The notes beneath the pieces were generated by a model. It made no database searches and was not told where the DNA came from. It was given only the letters and a program-made list of their open reading frames with translations. A stretch of 64,000 bases of DNA from Blautia faecis (GTDB taxonomy: Bacteria; Bacillota; Clostridia; Lachnospirales; Lachnospiraceae), in the NCBI RefSeq assembly GCF_020554845.1, contig NZ_JAJCIA010000001.1, forward strand, positions 161,305 through 225,304, written 5' to 3'. The position numbers were made by a program, and so were the translations under genes. Every line of letters starts with the position of its first letter. The stretch's first letter is position 1. Shown here in pieces: positions 47,043-55,537 of the stretch.

Positions 47043-48293
47043 ATGAATGAAATGCTGGAAACTCTTGGCAGGAATGCCAAAGAGGCAGAAATCGTTCTTC
47101 GAAACCTTGATACAGCTAAGAAAAATCAGGTTCTGGAGGCTGTTGCAGACAGCCTTGTTGCAGATTCGAAAGCACTTCTTACAGCAAATGCCATTGATGT
47201 AGAGAATGGCAGGAAGAATCAGATGCCAGAAGGACTGGTAGACCGTCTGATGTTGACAGAAGCCAGAATTGCAAGCATGGCAGAGGGGCTTCGTCAGGTT
47301 GCGGCACTGGAAGATCCTATCGGGGAAGTGACCGGGATGAAAAAACGTCCCAACGGACTTCTCATTGGACAGAAGAGAGTCCCTCTTGGAGTGATCGGAA
47401 TCATCTACGAGGCAAGACCAAATGTGACAGCAGATGCTTTTGCCCTTTGCTTTAAAACTGGCAACGTGGTGATCTTAAAGGGTGGTAGTGATGCCATCCA
47501 TTCCAATACTGCTATTGTGGATTGCATCCGCAGAACCCTGGATGAGAATGGAATTACGAAAGATGCGATCCAGCTGATCTCTGATACTTCAAGAGAGACT
47601 GCCGGAGAATTCATGAAGATGAATGAATATGTGGATGTACTGATTCCACGAGGAGGCAAAGGTCTTATTAAAGCAGTAGTAAATAACAGCACGATTCCTG
47701 TAATCGAAACTGGTACCGGAAACTGCCATATTTATGTGGATGAGAGCGCAGATCTTCAGATGGCGGCAGACATTGTGATGAATGCCAAGACACAGCGGGT
47801 GGGTGTCTGCAATGCCTGTGAGTCTCTTCTGGTGCATGAGAAAGTGAAGGATGCTTTCCTTCCGGTTCTTGCAGAGCGCCTTCGGACAAAGAATGTGGAG
47901 ATGCGTGCTGACGAGGAAGCGAAGGCTTTGATCCCAGACGCAGTCACTGCCACTGAGGAAGACTGGGGTACAGAATATCTGGACTATATACTTTCTATAA
48001 AAGTAGTTGGATCTGCAGATGAAGCGATTCGCCACATCAATCGCTACAATACAGGCCATTCAGAGGCAATTATTACCAGAGATTACAACAATGCCCAGAA
48101 ATTCCTGGATGAAGTAGATGCAGCTGCTGTATATGTGAATGCTTCTACAAGATTTACGGATGGTTTTGAGTTTGGTTTTGGTGCCGAGATCGGAATCAGC
48201 ACCCAGAAGCTTCATGCCCGTGGCCCCATGGGACTTCTGGCACTTACTTCCACAAAATATATCATTTATGGAAACGGACAGATTCGTCCTTAG
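47043..48293 (+). CDS. proA: Glutamate-5-semialdehyde dehydrogenase
   Basis: 416 residues, aldehyde dehydrogenase fold. [33 protein letters not shown] and the catalytic-Cys block [15 protein letters not shown] are typical of ProA. It reduces glutamyl-5-phosphate made by ProB to the semialdehyde with NADPH. GGAGG lies in the last codons of the upstream gene, and the ATG follows its stop with no gap. Confidence 0.97.
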   Translation: MNEMLETLGRNAKEAEIVLRNLDTAKKNQVLEAVADSLVADSKALLTANAIDVENGRKNQMPEGLVDRLMLTEARIASMAEGLRQVAALEDPIGEVTGMKKRPNGLLIGQKRVPLGVIGIIYEARPNVTADAFALCFKTGNVVILKGGSDAIHSNTAIVDCIRRTLDENGITKDAIQLISDTSRETAGEFMKMNEYVDVLIPRGGKGLIKAVVNNSTIPVIETGTGNCHIYVDESADLQMAADIVMNAKTQRVGVCNACESLLVHEKVKDAFLPVLAERLRTKNVEMRADEEAKALIPDAVTATEEDWGTEYLDYILSIKVVGSADEAIRHINRYNTGHSEAIITRDYNNAQKFLDEVDAAAVYVNASTRFTDGFEFGFGAEIGISTQKLHARGPMGLLALTSTKYIIYGNGQIRP

Positions 48294-48381
48294 GTTTGAT
48301 TTTTGAACTGAGATATGTTATACTAGACTTCGATGTTAATATTTAATATGGGGGACTCATTTATAAGGAGGACTTTTTAAA

Positions 48382-50661
48382 ATGAAGAAAAAGCAACTTT
48401 TGGTATTCATTATGGCGGGAAGCCTTGCAGCCGGAATGTCTCCGGTGACAATGGCATTTGCAGAGGCAGATACCCAGACCGTGACAATAGAGGACACAGT
48501 AGCTGTTGCCGCAGAGTCAGAAGAAGGAGAAGCAGCAGCTGAACCAGTGCAGGATATTTCAGATGCCGCAGCAGATACACCTGTGGAAGAACCTGCACAG
48601 GCAGCAGATACGCCGACTGCAGAACCAACCCAGGCAGCTGCAGATACACCGGCAGCAGAACCAACCCAGGCAGCTGCAGACACACCGGCAGCAGAACCAG
48701 CTCAGGCAGCGGATGCGGTTGTGGATGATGGCTTTAACAGCGGAGATACTGCTGAGCTGACTTTGGAGGAAGAGGAGAGTGCTACCCCTACTCCTGAGAC
48801 CACTGGTCAGATTATCCTGAAGGCAGCAGATGGAACCCAGACATCCTATTCCACATTAGCAGAGGCAATTGCGGCAGCCCCGGTTAATATTGGCAAGGAT
48901 GGTGAAGTTACCCAGATCCTTGTAACCGGAACTGTAGAGATCAGTGAGACTGTTGTGATCGATCAGAATAAGAATATCTCTATTGCAGCAGCTGCGGATG
49001 GAACTACTATTAAACGTGCAGCCGGATTTTTAGGAGATATGTTTAAAGTAAAAGATGAGTCCACTTCTTTCCAGTTTGGTACAGGCAAGGAGGGTGAGAC
49101 TGTTTTAAGTCTGACTGTAACAGGAGCACTTGACCAGGGGGATGCAACAGGCTCCATTATTTCTGTGGAGGGCGGTTACTTCGGATTGTCCGATGGTGTA
49201 ACCCTGACAGGAAACAGAACCAGTGCGCCGGGAGCTGCAATCTGTAATTCTGGCGGAAGCATCGGACTGGCAGGTGGTACTATCACAGGAAACCAGTCTG
49301 AAGGTATTGTAAATGAAGCTGCTGAAATTACAGGTGGAGCTATTTACAGTCTGGGCGAGATCCGTGTTTCCGGCGCTGTAATTGTAAAGGATAACAAGGA
49401 CGATGGTCTTAATGATAACAGTATTGTTTTAGGCGGTGATAACGCATGTATCGCAGCAATTGGCCAGCTTGCTGAAACAGCAGACCTTCAGGTAAGAAGA
49501 AGTGACGCAGCTGCCGGAAAGATTATTGTAAAGGTCGGTACGGATGCGAATGGTACTGCACTTACTACTATGGAGAATATTCTGGCACATGTTCATTATC
49601 TGGACACTACAGAGTATACCATTAACAACCAGACTGGAGCACTTGAGTCTGTTACAGCTCCTGTTAGTACTATGACGCTGACCGCAGATTCTATTTCCTG
49701 GAATAAGGCGTATGAGCATACTGTTGATCTGACCTTCCATACCAATGATGCTGGTGTTGGAGGAAGATATTATGTGACCTGGGTGAAGAAATCTGATTCT
49801 ACACCTGGATTCGAAGCAGTAAAGAGCAATTATAAGAGCTCTGGAGATATTGCAAGCTCTGCAAGTGTACAGTTGACAGATGTAGCTTATGATACAGCCA
49901 TTAAAGTAGTTGTATATGCTGAGGATTCCAAGGGACTTGAAGCAGTTGCGCCACTTGTACTTACATTAAAGGCGAAAGCAAGCACTCCCACAGAAACTCC
50001 GATTACTACTACACCGACGCCAACTACTCGTGCAACCATTAACCCGTCTGTCAGCGAAAGCAAGGTAACAGGTCTTGAAAAAGCACTGGCATTCTACCCG
50101 AAGCAGATGTACAATTTCACAGTAACTGGCGCCGGAACTGACAATACAAACCCGATCAAAGGTGATACCAAGTGGATCCCGTATGGCTGGAGCATGTCCG
50201 CGAAGAACATTGACACCGGATATCAGAAGAGCTGGTCTATCGGAAATGTAAATGGTATCAAGCAGGCGAAGACCTTTAGAATGTATATCTTCTTCCAGAA
50301 GTACATATACAATGGATCCGAATGGGAAGCTACCGGCGTGAAGGAAGCTCTCCCTACAGAATTTAAGTCCAAGGCAATCGACTTCACAGTAACTCCATCC
50401 GGCACAATCACGCCAACTGCAACAGCCGGTTCTGGTTCCGGCGGTTATGATTATAACGGAACAGGTAGCGGCGATGGAGATGGAACAGATGGCGATGATG
50501 CAGAGAACCATGACGGAACAGACAGCGATACCGGTTCTACATCTGCAACAAACGCGAGAACAGCCGATAACTCCCCGATTGCCACTATGATGATGCTTGC
50601 AAGTCTTTCTCTGGTAGCTGGAGGTTATGTTATCGTCAGAAAGAGAAAAAAAGAAATCTAA
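48382..50661 (+). CDS. Large surface protein with Pro/Ala repeats, beta-helix-like region and sortase-type tail
   Basis: 759 residues. A signal peptide ends near MAFAEAD. Acidic Ala/Glu text leads into ADTPAAEPTQAA repeats (about residues 73-110). Residues about 150-400 resemble a right-handed beta-helix (GGYFGLSDGVTLTGN, GGSIGLAGGTITGN). A second beta-rich part and a PTETPITTTPTPTT linker follow. The C-terminus has NARTADNSPIATM, a hydrophobic span and RKRKKE: the layout of a sortase substrate in which the usual PKTGD-type motif reads ARTAD. It is likely wall-anchored and may be an adhesin or glycan-binding protein; the ligand is unknown. SD AAGGAGG lies upstream. Confidence 0.85.
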   Translation: MKKKQLLVFIMAGSLAAGMSPVTMAFAEADTQTVTIEDTVAVAAESEEGEAAAEPVQDISDAAADTPVEEPAQAADTPTAEPTQAAADTPAAEPTQAAADTPAAEPAQAADAVVDDGFNSGDTAELTLEEEESATPTPETTGQIILKAADGTQTSYSTLAEAIAAAPVNIGKDGEVTQILVTGTVEISETVVIDQNKNISIAAAADGTTIKRAAGFLGDMFKVKDESTSFQFGTGKEGETVLSLTVTGALDQGDATGSIISVEGGYFGLSDGVTLTGNRTSAPGAAICNSGGSIGLAGGTITGNQSEGIVNEAAEITGGAIYSLGEIRVSGAVIVKDNKDDGLNDNSIVLGGDNACIAAIGQLAETADLQVRRSDAAAGKIIVKVGTDANGTALTTMENILAHVHYLDTTEYTINNQTGALESVTAPVSTMTLTADSISWNKAYEHTVDLTFHTNDAGVGGRYYVTWVKKSDSTPGFEAVKSNYKSSGDIASSASVQLTDVAYDTAIKVVVYAEDSKGLEAVAPLVLTLKAKASTPTETPITTTPTPTTRATINPSVSESKVTGLEKALAFYPKQMYNFTVTGAGTDNTNPIKGDTKWIPYGWSMSAKNIDTGYQKSWSIGNVNGIKQAKTFRMYIFFQKYIYNGSEWEATGVKEALPTEFKSKAIDFTVTPSGTITPTATAGSGSGGYDYNGTGSGDGDGTDGDDAENHDGTDSDTGSTSATNARTADNSPIATMMMLASLSLVAGGYVIVRKRKKEI
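48598..48710 (+). repeat. 36-base in-frame tandem repeat in the surface-protein gene
   Basis: Units begin CAGGCAGC at 48598, 48631, 48667 and 48703; the first is 33 bases, the next two are 36 and nearly identical. They encode QAADTPTAEPT, QAAADTPAAEPT, QAAADTPAAEPA. Copy number may vary between strains. Confidence 0.8.
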
Positions 50662-50739
50662 GAAAATCTATGGCATATGAATAACCATGCATTTTGATCA
50701 GAAGTTTTTCTGACAGCAAAATAATAAGAAACATACATT

Positions 50740-50765
50740 AGGCAGGTCTTTTGACCTGCCTTTTT
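50740..50765 (+). terminator. Terminator of the surface-protein gene
   Basis: AGGCAGGTC (50740-50748), loop TTTT, GACCTGCCT (50753-50761), then TTTTG. Confidence 0.85.
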
Positions 50766-50798
50766 GCATATAATAATACAGGCAGCGGGGGGACAGGC

Positions 50799-50873
50799 TA
50801 TAGCGTGTAAAAAAAGGCCTTCTGCAAGATGTACGTTACACTTTGTTGGAATGATTTTTCAAACACGCTCTAG
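50799..50873. repeat. Short-form copy of the dispersed palindromic repeat
   Basis: Runs from TAGCGTGTAAAAAAAGG to TTTTTCAAACACGCTCTAGA. CTTCTGCAAGATGTACGTTA is the inverse of the right arm of the 31499 copy, and AATGATTTTTCAAACACGCT is the inverse of its left end. The central hairpin is absent, so this is a deleted, compact form of about 75 bases. Confidence 0.7.
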
Positions 50874-50918
50874 AGATGAAATGCCGCCTGAGTTTTTTCC
50901 TGCTGCAGGAGGTAAAAT

Positions 50919-51935
50919 ATGTTGTCAGAAAGCGTATTGTCAGTCAGAAAAGAATTGTTCCCACAGAATAAAACGGCTGTCAGTGACATGCCGAAAGTAA
51001 ATATACAAAAGAAAGTACAACCGACAGATGCAGATATGGTACAAACATCGCTGTCATTTGAAAACATATATTATTCTTTATGGGAAATAGCTGGACGCTA
51101 CAGCAGCTTTTGCCAGTTTCGCGTGATTGGAAACAGTCATGACGAGAGAATGATCCCAATGCTGGAAGTTGGCACCGGCGCACAGATGATCTTCTGTGTG
51201 GCTGGAATTAATGGAACTCAGGCTCTTTTGCCGGAACTTCTTCTGAAAATGGCAGGAGAATACTGCAGGGCCTACGAATGCGGCTGGAAGCTGGATGAAT
51301 TTTATGAAGTGAAAAAACTCCTTGATAAAATAAGGATCTGTCTGATTCCGATTTTAAACCCGGATGGTTATGAAATCCGCCAGAATGGCTTTGGTGCTAT
51401 TCGAAATCCAGTTTACCGTCAAATGCTTCGTATGCAAAGCATTCCTGCTGAGGATTTTGGATATAATGCCCGTGGAATGGATATTTCACATAATTTTCCA
51501 ACGGTTCATTATATCCGTTCACGTATGGGAGAGGAACCAGCCAGCGAGAATGAGACAAAGGCATTGATCCGGATCATTCAGGAATATGATGGAAGAGGAC
51601 TTTTGACGTTTGCTCAATCCGGAAGGGAAATCATTTATTATCACTGTCAGCAGGGAGTGGGAAGTCTTCCGAAATCCTACCGGCTGGCAAGACATATGCA
51701 GAAATCTTCTTCCTATCATCTGGAAAGGGAACAGATGACCGAATCGGCAAGGGAGAAATTTAAGGGAATGGGAACCCCGGAACAATACTATATTCAAACG
51801 AAAAAACAGCCGGCATTTCGTATTAAAGTACCAGCTCAAAGCGGAAATGGAAGAGGCGTTGAAGAGGATAAAAAGGCAGTATATGAGGAAATACATTTGC
51901 TTCCATTGGAATATATATTTTCATTAGACAATTAA
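50919..51935 (+). CDS. M14 carboxypeptidase-fold protein lacking its zinc ligands
   Basis: 338 residues. ICLIPILNPDGYEI, YNARGMDISHNFPT and EEPASENETKALIRII mark the M14 (carboxypeptidase/gamma-D-Glu-diaminopimelate peptidase) family. The HxxE zinc motif that should read AGIHGxE is AGINGTQ (Asn98, Gln101), and the third ligand, a His in the L-x-x-H-S strand, is Gln233 in LLTFAQSG. All three metal ligands are replaced by amides, so peptidase activity of the usual kind is unlikely. The rest of the fold is intact and open, so this is probably a binding protein and not decay. No signal peptide. AGGAGGT precedes ATG. Confidence 0.8.
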   Translation: MLSESVLSVRKELFPQNKTAVSDMPKVNIQKKVQPTDADMVQTSLSFENIYYSLWEIAGRYSSFCQFRVIGNSHDERMIPMLEVGTGAQMIFCVAGINGTQALLPELLLKMAGEYCRAYECGWKLDEFYEVKKLLDKIRICLIPILNPDGYEIRQNGFGAIRNPVYRQMLRMQSIPAEDFGYNARGMDISHNFPTVHYIRSRMGEEPASENETKALIRIIQEYDGRGLLTFAQSGREIIYYHCQQGVGSLPKSYRLARHMQKSSSYHLEREQMTESAREKFKGMGTPEQYYIQTKKQPAFRIKVPAQSGNGRGVEEDKKAVYEEIHLLPLEYIFSLDN

Positions 51936-51998
51936 ATGTTATTGATTGCAGGTAAGCCTCTGTAAAATAATTACTTGAGAGAGCTGGCCGGTAACCAT

Positions 51999-52038
51999 AA
52001 AAGGAGATGTCCGAAGTAATCGAAACATCTCCTTTTAG
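51999..52038. terminator. Bidirectional terminator, M14-like gene / MATE gene
   Basis: AAAAGGAGATGT and ACATCTCCTTTT form a stem of about 12 bp around CCGAAGTAATCGA, with A on one side and T on the other, between convergent genes. Confidence 0.85.
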
Positions 52039-52101
52039 TATTTGATTTGTTTTTTGACGTTTACGAAACGCAGAGAAGATTGCCATGCGCATCCGAAATG
52101 A

Positions 52102-53472
52102 TTATTTTTCAGAAGCAGCTGTTTCCGGTTTTTCGTATTTCCTGCGGATATCTTTCATCACAAAAAGATAGGAAACACCGGTAAATACTGCTGCTGTAAC
52201 CCACGCTGCCGGGTCACAGAAGCATGCAAGTGCATAACTTCCTACCGCCATGGAAATCATTGCCACAACCAGACGGGCAACCAATTCAGAAACACCACCC
52301 ATCATAGGCAGGAATCCATATCCGCAGCCCTGCATGGTGTTTCGGAATACGAAAATACTGCTTAAAGGAATGTAAAAGATCACACTCATATAAATATAAG
52401 TTTTTGCCCATGGAAGCATGCTGTTCATATCCACATCTCCAGTGAAGAAAAGTCCAAGAGCTGGTTTCAGCAGAATACAAACCAGCACGGCCGCTGCAAG
52501 AGCATATACAACAGAAGCTTCCAGAGCCGCTTTAACACCCTGGCGGATTCTTTTGATATCACCTTTTCCGAAGTTCTGTCCACTATATGTCGCCATAGTC
52601 TGTCCCATAGCCATCATTCCCTGGGTTACCAGATTCTGTACCTTGCTGGCTGCCGTAAAAGAGGCAACGGCAACGGAACCGAAAAGATTGATGGCAGACT
52701 GCATGACCATGGTACCGGAAGCTGTAATTGCAAACTGCAATGCCATAGGAATTCCCATAGCCAGCTGGTTACGGCTTTCCTGACCATGAAGCTTCCAATG
52801 TCTTCTGTTTGGTGCAAGAGAAGGCATACGTATATAGATGTAGACCAAACAGAGTATTGCGGAAACGCCCTGAGAAATAATGGTTGCCAATGCTGCTCCG
52901 GCAACGCCCATTTTAAAATTGATAATCAGTACCAGATCCAGAATTACATTTAAAGCTGCGGAAAATACAAGAAATACCAGCGGAATCTTACTGTTTCCAA
53001 CTGCACGCAGGTAAGAGGAAAACAGGTTGTAAAAAATAGTGGCGATGATTCCGGCGCTGATGATCATAATGTAGGTGTATGCATCCTGAAAAATGTTGTC
53101 AGGTGTGTTCATCAGCTTCAGAAGAGGGCGCATGCCCAGCAAACTTAAAGAACTGATGAGCACGGTAAAAATCAGGGAAAGAAGAATTCCGTTTGCTACA
53201 CTGATCTTTACCCCTTCGGTATCTTTGGCACCGAAGCGCTGAGCGGTAAGTACGGAGAAACCGGCTGTGATTCCCTGCGAGAAGCCCACAGTAAGAAACA
53301 TGATCGTTCCTGTGGATCCGACTGCCGCAAGGGCATCAGCACCTACATAGCGTCCTACAATAATTGTATCTGCCATATTATAGAGCTGCTGAAAAATGTT
53401 TCCAATAATAAGAGGAAGCATAAACTTCAGGATTACCGGCAAAGGCCGGCCTTTTGTCATATCTTTTTCCAT
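52102..53472 (-). CDS. MATE-family multidrug/metabolite efflux transporter
   Basis: 456 residues with 12 helices in two similar halves. MLPLIIGNIFQQLYNMADTI is the MATE start; VGRYVGADALAAVG and GQNFGKGDIKRIRQG are the conserved loops of halves one and two. It would export cationic compounds in exchange for Na+ or H+. AAGGAGTTTTTTT lies upstream of the ATG. It is monocistronic. Confidence 0.93.
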   Translation of the reverse strand: MEKDMTKGRPLPVILKFMLPLIIGNIFQQLYNMADTIIVGRYVGADALAAVGSTGTIMFLTVGFSQGITAGFSVLTAQRFGAKDTEGVKISVANGILLSLIFTVLISSLSLLGMRPLLKLMNTPDNIFQDAYTYIMIISAGIIATIFYNLFSSYLRAVGNSKIPLVFLVFSAALNVILDLVLIINFKMGVAGAALATIISQGVSAILCLVYIYIRMPSLAPNRRHWKLHGQESRNQLAMGIPMALQFAITASGTMVMQSAINLFGSVAVASFTAASKVQNLVTQGMMAMGQTMATYSGQNFGKGDIKRIRQGVKAALEASVVYALAAAVLVCILLKPALGLFFTGDVDMNSMLPWAKTYIYMSVIFYIPLSSIFVFRNTMQGCGYGFLPMMGGVSELVARLVVAMISMAVGSYALACFCDPAAWVTAAVFTGVSYLFVMKDIRRKYEKPETAASEK

Positions 53473-53547
53473 AAAAAAACTCCTTATTGAGATATATAGA
53501 GATCGTAAATAAAAAGTGTTACTAAATTACTTACATATTAGAGTGTG

Positions 53548-53625
53548 TCAGAGTCTGTTTGAAAAATCATTTCCACAAAATATAACGCACATTTTGCAGA
53601 TTGCATTTTTTTACATACTCTGGAA
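53548..53625. repeat. Short-form copy of the dispersed palindromic repeat
   Basis: AGAGTCTGTTTGAAAAATCA, then CCACAAAATATAACGCACAT and TTTGCAGATTGCA, ending TTTTTACATACTCTGGA. It is the same compact form as the copy at 50799, in the opposite orientation. The rest of the 53473-53846 gap holds the promoter of the eutS-like genes and AT-rich sequence. Confidence 0.65.
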
Positions 53626-53769
53626 GCGAAAATTATTTTATCACACTGCGGATTATCTGTCACTATTTTATTTTTGACTATTTTAAAGGCATTTGATACC
53701 ATAATGTTCAAGAAACCACACTTTTTCTCAAAAAATGTTTAGGAATTTTGACTGATATGTTGGTTTTGC

Positions 53770-53798
53770 TTGCTATTTGCTCACATAAATGGTAAAAT
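53770..53798 (+). promoter_or_regulatory. Possible promoter of the microcompartment locus
   Basis: TTGCTA (53770-53775), 17-base spacer, TAAAAT (53793-53798), about 50 bases before the first shell-protein ATG. Confidence 0.45.
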
Positions 53799-53846
53799 CA
53801 AATATAACGTGAAGATATTTTTTTCGAAAGAGAGGCATTCATATAA

Positions 53847-54212
53847 ATGGCAAATGAACATGGAGAACAGATCAGAATCGTGCAGGAGACTGTGGCTGGT
53901 AAGGAGATTACTTTTGCCCATGTAATGGGAGGACCGGCACCGATCATTTATCAGAAGCTTGGGTTGAATCCGCAGCTGGATTATCGTTCCTCTGCAATTG
54001 GAATCATGAATATGACACCGCCGGAATCCGCTGTTATCGCTTCTGATATTGCGGTGAAGAGCGGTAATGTTTATCTTGGATTCGCAGACCGGTTTACAGG
54101 GACTTTGATCATTACAGGAGAGATTTCTGATGTAATGTCTGCAATGACTGAGATCGTAAATTATTTCCGGGATTCTCTGGGATACGTGGTCTGCAATATT
54201 ACGAAACGATAG
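53847..54212 (+). CDS. eutS: Microcompartment shell protein, EutS/PduU type
   Basis: 121 residues, one circularly permuted BMC domain. RIVQETVAGKEITFAHVMGG is the EutS start, AIGIMNMTPPESAVIASDIA and VYLGFADRFTGTLIITGEIS the core; ending LGYVVCNITKR as in EutS. Such proteins form hexamers in the shells of ethanolamine or propanediol compartments. No enzyme of those pathways and no classical BMC-H or BMC-P gene is in the window. A second paralogue follows after 11 bases. Confidence 0.93.
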   Translation: MANEHGEQIRIVQETVAGKEITFAHVMGGPAPIIYQKLGLNPQLDYRSSAIGIMNMTPPESAVIASDIAVKSGNVYLGFADRFTGTLIITGEISDVMSAMTEIVNYFRDSLGYVVCNITKR

Positions 54213-54223
54213 GAAGTAGAAGC

Positions 54224-54652
54224 ATGGAGCGAATAACGAAGGAAGAGCTGCTGGAAATGCTATTCCATGAAGATTATGAACACCTGAAGGGGAAGAAGCT
54301 TCGTATGACTCGTGTGCGTGTACCGGGAAAGGAAGTTTGTCTTGCCCATGTGATCAGTCCTTCCCAATCTTGTATTTATGAAAATCTGGGACTGCATATT
54401 GGAGTTCATGAGGGGGAAGACCACACAGGAGAATCCATTGGTCTGATCCGTTTTACTCCCTGGGAAGCGGTTGTGGTAGCTGCAGATGTTGCCATGAAGA
54501 GTGCAGATGTACAGATCGGGTTTATGGATCGTTTTTGCGGTTCTCTGATCATTACAGGAGGATTGTCCCAGGTGCAGACTGCTGTGGAAGAGGTCGTACG
54601 TTTCTTTGACAGAGAGTTAGGCTTTAAAACATGTGCGGTTCACAGAAGCTGA
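54224..54652 (+). CDS. Second EutS/PduU-type shell protein with N-terminal extension
   Basis: 142 residues. RVRVPGKEVCLAHVISPSQS and SIGLIRFTPWEAVVVAADVA and VQIGFMDRFCGSLIITGG align with the preceding protein, but here about 27 charged residues (ITKEELLEMLFHEDYEHLKG) come first. The two are clearly paralogues and probably co-assemble or build different facets. The gene is 11 bases from the previous stop and has GGAAG ahead of its ATG. Confidence 0.9.
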   Translation: MERITKEELLEMLFHEDYEHLKGKKLRMTRVRVPGKEVCLAHVISPSQSCIYENLGLHIGVHEGEDHTGESIGLIRFTPWEAVVVAADVAMKSADVQIGFMDRFCGSLIITGGLSQVQTAVEEVVRFFDRELGFKTCAVHRS

Positions 54653-54777
54653 CAGATACCTTATGGCTGCGGGAACAGCAGCTTATGGATACGATATTAT
54701 GATATGCAAATGTAAAAATAATGCACTGCTGTATTTTTACAAGTAAGGTTTATTGAAAACAGGGGAAATACAATTCG

Positions 54778-55317
54778 ATGAAGAAAATTTTTTTGATGGG
54801 AAGAAGTGAGGCCGGCAAGACCTCACTGACGCAGGCACTAAAAGGCGAGGAGCTTCATTATATAAAAACACAATATACCAATTCCAATGACGATACCATT
54901 GACTCTCCGGGGGAGTATGCAGAGTCAAAAAGATTCAGTGTAGGACTTGCATGTTTTTCCTTTGAGGCAGATGTGGTGGCAATTGTGCAGGCTGCAGATG
55001 AGCCATTTAATCTGTTTGGTGCAAGCTGCCGCTCTTTTATCCTTCGTCCTCTTATTGGCATTATCACAAAAATTGATTCACCATATGCCAATATCCCTAT
55101 GGTGAGACAATGGCTGATCAACGCTGGATGTGAACGCATTTTTATGGTGAATAATGTGACCAGAGAGGGAATTGATGAGTTGATGGAATATCTGCAGGAG
55201 GATACCCCGAAGCTTACATTGGAACAGGCGAAATTCAAACAGAGCCTTGGTCTGAACGAGTGGGATCCTCTTCCAGAGGGAGTGGCTTATCCGGAAGAAA
55301 AAGAGAATATGCTATAA
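54778..55317 (+). CDS. eutP: EutP/PduV-type small GTPase of the microcompartment locus
   Basis: 179 residues. A Ras-like P-loop GTPase: G1 MGRSEAGKTSL, DTIDSPGEY (G3), IITKIDSP (G4). In eut and pdu operons this protein lies with the shell genes; acetate kinase activity was reported for EutP, and PduV is linked to compartment placement. A 125-base gap with small hairpins separates it from the second shell gene, and GGGGAA precedes the ATG. Confidence 0.9.
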   Translation: MKKIFLMGRSEAGKTSLTQALKGEELHYIKTQYTNSNDDTIDSPGEYAESKRFSVGLACFSFEADVVAIVQAADEPFNLFGASCRSFILRPLIGIITKIDSPYANIPMVRQWLINAGCERIFMVNNVTREGIDELMEYLQEDTPKLTLEQAKFKQSLGLNEWDPLPEGVAYPEEKENML

Positions 55318-55362
55318 AAAATTCCCATTCAGATTTTCCTGTTATCTGGATGGGAATTTTTA
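55316..55362 (+). terminator. Terminator of the eutS-eutS-eutP unit
   Basis: AAAAATTCCCATTCAGAT pairs with ATCTGGATGGGAATTTTT with one mismatch around TTTCCTGTT; it overlaps the last bases of eutP and could act in both directions. Confidence 0.85.
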
Positions 55363-55399
55363 TATGGTATGTTGCTTATGTAAATTACGGTATTAAAGA

Positions 55400-55480
55400 A
55401 ATGTACTGCTTTAACAGACAGAGGGTTAAATCCGGAACCGCCTGGGCAGCCGGAATCCCCACCGACGGTTCACCGATCAT
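55400..55480. other. GC-rich structured segment of unknown type
   Basis: AGGGTTAAATCCGGAACCGC and GGGCAGCCGGAATCCCC followed by ACCGACGGT recall pieces of the FMN riboswitch core (GGGGCAG..GAAATTCCC..ACCGGCGGT), but in the wrong arrangement and with no gene downstream on the plus strand. It is much richer in GC than its surroundings. I cannot assign it. Confidence 0.25.
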
Positions 55481-55537
55481 ATTATATCAGATATTGGTGC
55501 AATAATTGGAAAATAAGTTAGCAACCACCAGTTCAAC

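Noticed and set aside
48598..48710. Regular 36-base repeats as a possible CRISPR array
   Set aside because: Units are contiguous with no spacers, lie in frame in a surface-protein gene and encode a Pro/Ala/Thr repeat. No cas gene is present.
55400..55480. Calling an FMN or cobalamin riboswitch
   Set aside because: Only pieces of the cores match, in the wrong order, and no riboflavin or cobalamin gene lies downstream; reported only as an unassigned structured segment.
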